Shown: positions 31,599 through 40,345 of the stretch, in pieces
Position numbering within the stretch: the first letter of the stretch is position 1
Layout of the letters: every line of letters begins with the position of its first letter
Source: DATKYQ01 sp035528415
GTDB taxonomy: Bacteria; Myxococcota; B64-G9
NCBI GenBank assembly: GCA_035528415.1
Contig: DATKYQ010000025.1
Location: 79,922 to 143,921 of the forward strand
DNA: 64,000 nucleotides
Reading direction: 5' to 3'
Program-made: the position numbers and the translations under genes
The notes under the pieces: generated by a model
What the model was told of the DNA's origin: nothing
Database searches by the model: none
The model's input: only the letters and a program-made list of their open reading frames with translations

Positions 31599-32648
31599 TT
31601 AGCGCACGATTACCCGGCCGGCCGGTTGTTCGACGAACTCTCCGATCAGGGCGGCGTTCTCCTCCCCTGCCGTGTGCAACTCTTCCAGGTAACGCTGGGC
31701 TTCGCTTGGCGCCAGCGCCACCAGAAGGCCCCCGGATGTCTGCGGGTCGTAAAGCACATCGATCATTTGTCGCGGGATATTTGTATCGAGATCCACGCTC
31801 GCCTCGCGGTACTTGCGATTACGATGCAACCCGCCGGGCATTATTCCCTGCTCGGCAAAGTCGACCGTCTGGGGAAAAATCGGCAAGGCCGTGTGATCGA
31901 TTACCAACCCAACTTCCGAGCCTTCGATCATCTCCAGGGCATGGCCCAGCAAGCCGAAGCCGGTCACGTCGGTGCAGGCGTGCGGGGAAAAACTTTCCAG
32001 CAGCTCGGCCGCCCGGCGGTTGAGCCGGACCATCGAGGCCAGGATGCTCTCGCTGGCGGCGGTGCCGGCCAGGCCGGCCTTGATGGCCGTGGCCAAAATG
32101 CCCGTTCCCAGAGGCTTACTAAGCACCAGCCGATCGCCCGGGCAAGCGCCGCGGTTCTTCAGCACGCGCCCGGGATGTACAGTGCCGGCCACCGAGAGTC
32201 CGTACTTGAACTCGGCATCATCGATCGAGTGGCCGCCCACCAGAACCGCGCCGGCCTCGTGGATCTTGTCGAGCCCGCCGCGCAGGGTTTCCTGCAGAAC
32301 CGAGATATTGAGCTTCTTTATCGGGAAGGCGACCAGGTTCATGGCCGTGCGCGGAGTCCCGCCCATGGCATAGACGTCCGAGAAGGCGTTGGCCGCGGCG
32401 ATCTGCCCGAACAGATAGGGATCGTCGACGATCGGAGTGAAGAAGTCCACCGACTGCACCAGGGCGATCTCGTCCGTCAGGCGCAGCACTCCCGCGTCGT
32501 CGCCATGCTCGATGCCGACGATCAGATCGGGGTGCCCGCGTAGTTCGAGCCCGCAAAGCGCCTGGGCCAGGTCCCCCGGCCCCAGTTTAGAGGCTCACCC
32601 GGCTCCGGCCACCGTGGCCGTCAGGCGAATTTTGTTCGCGTCCGTCAT
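31599..32648 (-). CDS. selD: Selenophosphate synthase, selenocysteine-containing (in-frame UGA)
   Basis: 349 residues if the in-frame UGA is read as Sec. From ATG 32648 the frame runs 17 codons to TGA (32597-32595) and continues without a break: VAGAG-Sec-ASKLGPGDL, then GIEHGDDAGV, NAFSDVYAMGG and TDVTGFGLLGH. The Sec18-x2-Lys pair is exactly where SelD proteins have catalytic Cys/Sec and Lys. SelD makes selenophosphate from selenide and ATP for Sec-tRNA and selenouridine synthesis. A caller that treats TGA as stop would start the gene at about 32489 and lose the active site. A hairpin follows the UGA (separate entry). selA, selB and selC are not in the window. There is no Shine-Dalgarno; the mRNA is probably leaderless. 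Confidence 0.93.
32562..32585 (-). promoter_or_regulatory. Candidate bacterial SECIS hairpin in selD
   Basis: On the minus strand, 9 bases after the Sec UGA, CTGGGGCC and GGCCCAG pair (one bulged G) around a G-rich loop (GGGGGACCT). Position and a guanine-bearing apical loop fit the element that SelB binds to direct Sec insertion. Identified by eye; folding energy not computed. Confidence 0.55.
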
Positions 32649-32655
32649 GTATCGC

Positions 32656-32686
32656 TCTATAGCAGAATGGGTAGTCAACTGTCCAA
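32656..32686 (-). promoter_or_regulatory. Leaderless promoter of selD
   Basis: On the minus strand: TTGGAC (32686-32681), a 19-base spacer, TATAGA (32661-32656), then 7 bases to ATG 32648, so transcription should begin at the start codon. The -10 box is good; the -35 spacing is long. Confidence 0.45.
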
Positions 32687-32707
32687 CCCGATAGACCTCT
32701 CAACCGG

Positions 32708-32736
32708 TTGACACCCGCACACCCGTTCAGTATTCT
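32708..32736 (+). promoter_or_regulatory. Leaderless sigma70 promoter of the radical SAM/HhH gene
   Basis: Perfect TTGACA (32708-32713), an ideal 17-base spacer, TATTCT (32731-32736), then only 6 bases (GTACCC) before ATG 32743. Start of transcription should coincide with the start codon, and no Shine-Dalgarno is present. Confidence 0.75.
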
Positions 32737-32742
32737 GTACCC

Positions 32743-33888
32743 ATGACGATCGAGAAAAAACTCGTCAGGCTGGGACAAAACGCCATGTTCGATCTTTCCT
32801 GCGCTTGCGGGATGGAACCGGCCAGGCGACGGGGGCCCGATGGGCGCTGGGTTTACCCGGCCGTCATGCCGGACGGCTCGCGGGTGAGCATGCTCAAGGT
32901 TCTGATGAACAACGCCTGCCAGAACGACTGCGCTTATTGCGCGCAGCGCGCCGGGCGGGACACACCCCGCGACCGCTTCGCGCCCGAGGAACTCGCGCGC
33001 CTATTTGACGAAATGTTCCGCGCGGGCCTGGTGCAGGCTCTTTTTCTCAGTTCGGGACTGGGCGGAAATTCCGTCCGGGCCATGGACATGATGATCGCCG
33101 CCGTCGAGATCATCCGTCGCAAATACCGTTTTTACGGTTTCGTGCACCTGAAAATCCTGCCCGCGGCCGAATATGCCCAGGTAGAGCGCGCTGCTCAATT
33201 GGCGCAGCGGATCTCGATCAACATCGAGGCGCCGGGAGCAGACCGACTGGCCGTGATCAGCTCCGGGAAGGATTTCGCAGCGGGCATCTTGGAAAGGATG
33301 CGCTGGATCGCTAAGCTGGTAGGAGACCGCAAAACACGCGCTCGCGGGCACACCACCCAGTTCGTCGTCGGGGCCGCAGGCGAGAGTGACCGCGAGATCG
33401 TCTCGGCCGCGGACAGGCTCTACGGCCGCTACAATTTAAGTCGCGCCTACTACTCGGGCTTCCAACCCGTGCCGGACACGCCTCTAGAGCACCTTCCTCC
33501 GGCCGGTTTCCTTCGTGAACACCGCCTCTACCAGACCGACTTCCTGCTCAGGAAGTACGGCTTCTCTTTCTCCGAGATCCCCTTCGAGGCCGACGGCAAC
33601 CTGTCGCACGATACAGATCCCAAGACAGCCTGGGCCGGCACCCATCCCGAGTTTTTTCCGCTGGAGGTGAACAAGGCCGAGCCCGAACGTCTTCTGAGGG
33701 TTCCCGGCCTGGGCCCGCTGTCGGTCAAACGAATTGTGGCGGCCAGGACACAAGGCAGGCTGCGCTGGCTGGAAGACATCGCCCAGCTGGGAGCTGCGGC
33801 CTCCCGTTCGGCCCCCTACCTGCTGTTCGGGGGCAAAAAGGGCACCCGCCAGATGGAACTGTTCGGCACCCGAAGCTTTCCGAGCTAA
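32743..33888 (+). CDS. Radical SAM protein with C-terminal helix-hairpin-helix (putative DNA repair/modification family)
   Basis: 381 residues. The radical SAM cluster motif is CQNDCAYC (CX3CX2C) after the typical MLKVLMNNA lead-in; an unusual extra Cys pair (CAC) lies near the N-terminus. Near the C-terminus (about 320-345) LLRVPGLGPLSVKRIVAAR is a helix-hairpin-helix, a non-specific DNA-binding motif. This matches a family annotated as putative DNA modification/repair radical SAM proteins, often paired with a uracil-DNA-glycosylase-like partner that is not seen here. The exact reaction is not known. It is divergent from selD with a 94-base gap holding both promoters. Confidence 0.88.
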   Translation: MTIEKKLVRLGQNAMFDLSCACGMEPARRRGPDGRWVYPAVMPDGSRVSMLKVLMNNACQNDCAYCAQRAGRDTPRDRFAPEELARLFDEMFRAGLVQALFLSSGLGGNSVRAMDMMIAAVEIIRRKYRFYGFVHLKILPAAEYAQVERAAQLAQRISINIEAPGADRLAVISSGKDFAAGILERMRWIAKLVGDRKTRARGHTTQFVVGAAGESDREIVSAADRLYGRYNLSRAYYSGFQPVPDTPLEHLPPAGFLREHRLYQTDFLLRKYGFSFSEIPFEADGNLSHDTDPKTAWAGTHPEFFPLEVNKAEPERLLRVPGLGPLSVKRIVAARTQGRLRWLEDIAQLGAAASRSAPYLLFGGKKGTRQMELFGTRSFPS

Positions 33889-33954
33889 ATATTTTATTGG
33901 TAGTTGCCGATAGCCAATGTGGTAAATGTGGTGGATTGTGTTCGGAGAGTGGTA

Positions 33955-35936
<1,982 letters not shown>

Positions 35937-35949
<13 letters not shown>

Positions 35950-36563
35950 TTGCAGAAGATGACAGCGTCTCGCGCAGGTTGCTCGAGGTGCTGCTCGAAC
36001 GCTGGGAACACAAAGTCGTGTCCTGCGCGGACGGCACCGAGGCCTGGGTGGAATTGCAGAAACCCGATCATCCCAGGCTCGCAATCCTCGACTGGATGAT
36101 GCCCGAGATCGACGGAATAGATCTGTGCCGCCGGATACGCAGGCTGGACGAGACGAACTACGTCTACGTCATCTTGCTGACCGCCCGCGAGGAGCGCGCC
36201 GACGTGATCGCCGGCTTCGAGGCCGGGGCCGACGACTACCTGACCAAACCGTTCGACCACGAGGAACTGCGCTTCAGGATCCACGCCGCGGAGCGCATCT
36301 TGTCCTTGAAAGACGAACTGGCCGACAAGGTAGTAGAGCTGCAAGACGCATTAGACCACGTCAAGCAGTTGCAGGGCATCATGCCCATCTGCATGCATTG
36401 CCACAAGATCCGCGACGAGGGACAGATCTGGCATAGGCTCGAGGAGTACATTCAAACTCACTCCGAGGCGGTCTTCACCCATGCCCTGTGCGACGACTGC
36501 CTGGCCAAGTACTATCCCGAGGTGACCGAGAACCAGGACGACGAAATCCAAGGCCCCGATTGA
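35937..36563 (+). CDS. Response regulator with C-terminal Cys-rich domain
   Basis: 208 residues. A receiver (about 1-120) has acidic pair AEDD, acceptor Asp in AILDWMMPEIDG and Lys in YLTKPF. A coiled linker follows, then a compact domain (about 145-200) with ICMHCHKIRDEGQIW and ALCDDCLAKYYPE: two CxxC pairs and conserved aromatic residues, suggesting metal binding or a redox switch. This tail recurs on sensory proteins in deltaproteobacteria, to my recollection without assigned role. The gene overlaps the kinase by 13 bases, so they are a cognate pair. Confidence 0.88.
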
Positions 36564-36596
36564 CGCTGCCCGGCGGTGGTGCTATCAAGGGGTCAA

Positions 36597-37565
36597 ATGA
36601 CAACCACCTTGCTGCCTCCTTTGAAGTTCACGCCGCTTGTCAAACCCGTCCCCTGGGGCGGGCGCAACCTTATGACCCTCTTCGGCAAGTCGCTGCCCGC
36701 GGGAGTTCCCTGCGGCGAATCATGGGAAGTGGTCGACCTGCCTGACAATCAGAGCGTCGTCAGAGAAGGTCCCCTGGCGTCACGCGATCTGGCCTGGCTG
36801 GTCGCCCAGCGCCGTGAAGAGCTGCTGGGCGAGGCCGAGCTGCTGATGGGGCGCTTCCCGGTGCTTTTCAAGTTGCTGGACGCCGCCCAGACGCTTTCGG
36901 TGCAGGTGCACCCCGACGAGGATGCCTGCCGGCGCCTGGGCGTAGGCGCCCGGCCCAAGACCGAGGCCTGGTACATCCTGCGGGCGGAAGCGGGGGCCAG
37001 GCTGTATGTCGGTCTGGCCGAGGGAGTAACGACCAACGAATTCAGGCGCGCCATAGACGCCGGCCAAGTCGAGCCGCTGCTCAGGGCGGTCGAAGTCGAA
37101 CCCGGCGACTTCGTCTATCTGCCGTCGGGGACGCTGCATGCCATCGGGGCGGGTATCGTGCTGGCCGAGATCCAGCAGTCGTCGGATACGACCTACCGTG
37201 TCTTCGACTGGAACCGGGTCGGCCTGGACGGCAAGCCGCGCGCTCTGCACGTGGATCAGGCTCTCGAGTCCATTCATTTCGACATAAGCGGCAAGCCGCC
37301 GCACGCTTTACCCCTCTCGGGCCGCCCCGGCATTCGTTGCCCGGCATTCGGCTTCGAACGCGCCGGCCTGGGCGTAGGCTGCGAGACGCCCCTCGATGCC
37401 GGCCGCCCGCGCATCGTCTGTTGCGTCGAGGGCACGGGACAAATCAGCCAGACCGGCGAGCGACCTGTGCCTTTAAAGCCGGGTGAGACTTGCCTGGTTC
37501 CAGCTTGCCGGGCGGAAAGCCTGATGTCCGAAAAAGGAGGAACATTCCTCCTGATCCGGGTTTGA
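36597..37565 (+). CDS. manA: Mannose-6-phosphate isomerase, class I
   Basis: 322 residues, the short form of type I phosphomannose isomerase (fructose-6-P to mannose-6-P, Zn-dependent). Zinc ligands are visible: Gln and His in LSVQVHPDEDACR, Glu in RPKTEAWYI and His in YLPSGTLHAIG; the catalytic Arg region SDTTYRVFDWNRVG is also present. It opens with PVPWGGRNL, typical of the family. The product feeds GDP-mannose and surface polysaccharide. ATG 36597 follows AAGGGG by 4-5 bases and lies inside a GGGTCAAATGAC string resembling the repeat at 2158-2212. Confidence 0.93.
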   Translation: MTTTLLPPLKFTPLVKPVPWGGRNLMTLFGKSLPAGVPCGESWEVVDLPDNQSVVREGPLASRDLAWLVAQRREELLGEAELLMGRFPVLFKLLDAAQTLSVQVHPDEDACRRLGVGARPKTEAWYILRAEAGARLYVGLAEGVTTNEFRRAIDAGQVEPLLRAVEVEPGDFVYLPSGTLHAIGAGIVLAEIQQSSDTTYRVFDWNRVGLDGKPRALHVDQALESIHFDISGKPPHALPLSGRPGIRCPAFGFERAGLGVGCETPLDAGRPRIVCCVEGTGQISQTGERPVPLKPGETCLVPACRAESLMSEKGGTFLLIRV

Positions 37566-37584
37566 CTCGGGAGATTCCCTGCTG

Positions 37585-39144
37585 ATGGCCCCACGGCGCA
37601 ACTACCCCTGGTTCGTCTCAGGCGATCTCAACGCCTTCTTCGGACTGTTGCTCGACAATGTCGCCAACCTGGTCGTGCTGACCGGTATACTGGCCGGCGT
37701 CTTCGGGTTTCCGGCGCGCTTCGTCTTCACGCACATGATTCCGGGCACGGCACTGGGCGTGCTGGTCGGCGACCTGGTCTACACATGGATGGCGCGTCGC
37801 CTGGCCAAGCGCACCGGCCGCAGCGACGTCACCGCCATGCCTCTCGGTCTCGACACGCCCTCGACCATCGGCATCGCCTTCGTGGTACTCGGCCCGGTGT
37901 ATGCCGAGACCCACGATCCGATGATCACCTGGCAGGTGGGCATGGCCACCATGATCTTCATGGGCGTCATCAAGCTGGGCTTCTCGTTCGCCGGACGCTT
38001 CATTCAAAAGATGGTGCCGCAGGCAGGCCTGCTCGGATCGCTGGCCGGCATCGGCCTCGCCCTGCTTGGCGTCTTGCCTCTTATGAAACTGTTCAATCTG
38101 CCCGTGGTGGGCATGGTGGCGTTTGGGCTCGTGCTGTACACGCTCGTCGCTCGGCTCAAGCTCCCCTGGCGGCTGGGCAAGCTGCCGGGAGCCGCGGCGG
38201 CCGTCTTGCTGGGCACCGCGGTTTATTACCTGCTGGGCGAGTGCGGCCTGATCGGCGCGGCCTACAAACTGCCCGAGTTGACGTTTGCTTTCACCCCTCC
38301 CGTACCGACTCTCGGTTTCGTAGCCGGCCTCTCACGGGCCGTCGACTTCCTGCCGGTCGCCATTCCTTTCGGATTGCTGACCATCGTCGGCGGGATAAAC
38401 GTCACCGAGAGCGCACGCGTTGCCGGAGACGACTACAACACCCGGGATATCCTGCTGACCGAAGCGCTCGCCACGCTGGTCGCAGGGCTTACAGGGGGAG
38501 TGGCCCAGTCGACGCCCTACATCGGCCACCCGGCCTACAAGGCCATGGGCGGGCGGGCCGGCTACACCCTGGCCTGCGGCCTGTTCATCGGGGTCGGCGG
38601 CGCGCTGGGCTTCGTGTCTTCCATGGCCGCGGCCATTCCCGAGGCCGCGGTGGTGCCTATTTTGATCTTCGTCGGCCTCGAGATCACCTCGCAGACCTTC
38701 GCTGTTTGTCCACGGGCGCACTACCCGGCGGTGGCGCTCGCCATTCTGCCCAGTCTGGCCTACCTGGTGCTGATCCAGTGGAAGTTGCTGCTGGGCGCTG
38801 ACCCTGCGGTCCTACCGGTCGATCAAGCGACCGACTTCGCTGTCTGGTCGGCTTTAGGCAACGGGTTCATCCTGACGGCCATGTTGTGGGGTGCGATGTG
38901 CGCCCATCTGATCGAGCGTCGGCTCTGGCAGGCGGCGGTTTTCCTGATCATCTGCGCCGCCTTCAGTCTGATCGGGGTGATCCATTCGATCGTCCCCAAT
39001 GGCAACCTCTACCTGCCCTGGACAATCGCCGGCGGCCTGCCCTGGCGCATCGCGGCCGGTTATTCGGTCTTTGCGGCGATTCTGCTGGCGGCGGCAACGT
39101 CCGGCCGCGGGGCCCGTAGGATCACGAAGCGAGAGGGGGAATGA
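37585..39144 (+). CDS. NCS2-type (xanthine/uracil-like) permease
   Basis: 519 residues with about 12-14 membrane segments. Family landmarks of the nucleobase-cation symporter 2 / SulP-like fold: N-terminal WFVSGDLNAFFGLLLDN, the PLGLDTPSTIGIAF half-helix region, FGLLTIVGGINVTESARVAGD (the substrate-helix Glu), and QSTPYIGHPAYKAMGGRAGYT. It probably imports a purine, uracil or related solute with H+ or Na+; which one cannot be told. It starts 19 bases after manA and its stop overlaps the next ATG (ATGA), so it is in the operon. Confidence 0.85.
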   Translation: MAPRRNYPWFVSGDLNAFFGLLLDNVANLVVLTGILAGVFGFPARFVFTHMIPGTALGVLVGDLVYTWMARRLAKRTGRSDVTAMPLGLDTPSTIGIAFVVLGPVYAETHDPMITWQVGMATMIFMGVIKLGFSFAGRFIQKMVPQAGLLGSLAGIGLALLGVLPLMKLFNLPVVGMVAFGLVLYTLVARLKLPWRLGKLPGAAAAVLLGTAVYYLLGECGLIGAAYKLPELTFAFTPPVPTLGFVAGLSRAVDFLPVAIPFGLLTIVGGINVTESARVAGDDYNTRDILLTEALATLVAGLTGGVAQSTPYIGHPAYKAMGGRAGYTLACGLFIGVGGALGFVSSMAAAIPEAAVVPILIFVGLEITSQTFAVCPRAHYPAVALAILPSLAYLVLIQWKLLLGADPAVLPVDQATDFAVWSALGNGFILTAMLWGAMCAHLIERRLWQAAVFLIICAAFSLIGVIHSIVPNGNLYLPWTIAGGLPWRIAAGYSVFAAILLAAATSGRGARRITKREGE

Positions 39145-39668
39145 GCACGATGCGAAACACGGCGCGTGCCTGCCTGATCTTCGCCTTGCTGGCCTCGCCT
39201 GATGGGGCATGGGCAGGGGATGCGAACATCGATCTGACGATGGCCACTCATATATCATTGTCGGACTACGGGCCGGGACTGGGCTCCTCGTGGGATCTGG
39301 CGCTGGCCGGAGCCTGGGCGCCCATACCCGAGCTGGCCATCGGTATCGAGGGGGCCCTGGCCGTGCCGCTGCCGACCGGCCAGGAATCTCCGACAGTGAT
39401 CGCCCTGGCCGTCAACCCGGCCGTCTGGCTGCGTTTCGGCGAGCAGGAAGAGTGGGGCTACATAAAGCTGGGGGCGGGGTTGGTCGGCCACCGGCGTAAT
39501 GGCAGTTTTGAACCGGTCTTCGTACTGCTCGGCGCACTGGGCTTTGCGGTAGCACCGCGCACGCTGTTATTTCACTTCGGCTTCGAGATCACCGGCAACT
39601 ACGAGGTTGCCGGCGGCATTCCCACCAGGGCCATCGGCCTGGGGGGCTTTCTGGGATATAGTTTCTGA
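39141..39668 (+). CDS. Predicted small outer-membrane beta-barrel protein
   Basis: 175 residues with an N-terminal signal peptide (about 1-25, ACLIFALLASPDGAWA) and alternating hydrophobic strands through to a C-terminal aromatic (GFLGYSF), the usual Bam signal. I count about eight candidate strands (DLALAGAWAPI, LAIGIEGALAVPL, VWLRFG, GYIKLGAGLVG, VFVLLGALGFAV, LFHFGFEITG). The specific family is not recognised. It overlaps the permease stop by four bases and lies 14 bases before the next gene. Confidence 0.65.
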   Translation: MSTMRNTARACLIFALLASPDGAWAGDANIDLTMATHISLSDYGPGLGSSWDLALAGAWAPIPELAIGIEGALAVPLPTGQESPTVIALAVNPAVWLRFGEQEEWGYIKLGAGLVGHRRNGSFEPVFVLLGALGFAVAPRTLLFHFGFEITGNYEVAGGIPTRAIGLGGFLGYSF

Positions 39669-39682
39669 ACCGAGGAGGGACG

Positions 39683-40327
39683 ATGTCTGCAGAATCTTTA
39701 CTGTCAAATCGCAAGGCTTCTGTGCTTTTCTTCCACCTGTTACGCAAGCGGGCCGACAAGAGCGGGCTGGCCAAGAGCTGTAAGCTTTCCGCGGCCGAGA
39801 CAGGCAAGCTTCTCGATCACATGGTGACTGCGGGGCTGATCGGGAAGAAAAAGAGCACTTACGGCGTCGAGTGGGAGCGCTTCCTGCCCATCTTCCTGCG
39901 CCAGGCCATGAACGTCTACTCGGCCGCCATGCCCTGGAAGTTCATCCCCTACTACATGGAGCAGGGCGAGGAGGACTTCATCGAGGCCGCCTGCGCCCGG
40001 GCCGAGCGCGAGTTGGCCAAGGTCAAGGTCAAGTTGGCCGCCAACGATCTCTTCTTACGGCTGGTGCAGTCCTATTTCCAGATCCTGGCCACCGAGACCT
40101 GGGCGCCGGAGGACTACCTCGAGGACCTGCGGGTGGTCGACGCCATCGACGAATTCGAGTACGCGCTTTTGAAGATGCTTCCCGAGATCAAGCGCCAGAA
40201 ACGCACCAGCAAGGAGTCGCGCCAGCTGTTCCGCCTGTTGCATGAGTGGTACCGCCAGATCCAGAGCTACGACACGCCGGCGGGCTCGGCGCTCAGGGCC
40301 GCCTTCAAGGAACAAGGCCTGCTGTAG
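39683..40327 (+). CDS. Unknown protein with winged-helix-like N-terminus, first gene of the CHSA cluster
   Basis: 214 residues, no signal or membrane segment. Residues about 5-65 (VLFFHLLRKRADKSGLAKS, KLSAAETGKLLDHMVTAGLI) have the helix-turn-helix-wing rhythm of a MarR/winged-helix fold. The rest is alpha-helical and rich in charged and aromatic residues, with RQKRTSKESRQLFRLLHEW near the end. I do not recognise the family. GAGGAGGG precedes ATG 39683. It is 18 bases before the CHSA-repeat gene, so it could be a regulator or accessory protein of that system (inference from position). Confidence 0.6.
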   Translation: MSAESLLSNRKASVLFFHLLRKRADKSGLAKSCKLSAAETGKLLDHMVTAGLIGKKKSTYGVEWERFLPIFLRQAMNVYSAAMPWKFIPYYMEQGEEDFIEAACARAERELAKVKVKLAANDLFLRLVQSYFQILATETWAPEDYLEDLRVVDAIDEFEYALLKMLPEIKRQKRTSKESRQLFRLLHEWYRQIQSYDTPAGSALRAAFKEQGLL

Positions 40328-40345
40328 TCCGGAGGGAGGATCGCG

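Noticed and set aside
32490..32648. N-terminally truncated or frameshifted selD
   Set aside because: The frame is continuous once the TGA at the catalytic position is read as selenocysteine, so no frameshift or truncation is needed.
32649..32742. tRNA-Sec or other small RNA in the selD divergent gap
   Set aside because: No cloverleaf, T-arm signature or CCA end; the 94 bases are accounted for by two promoters.
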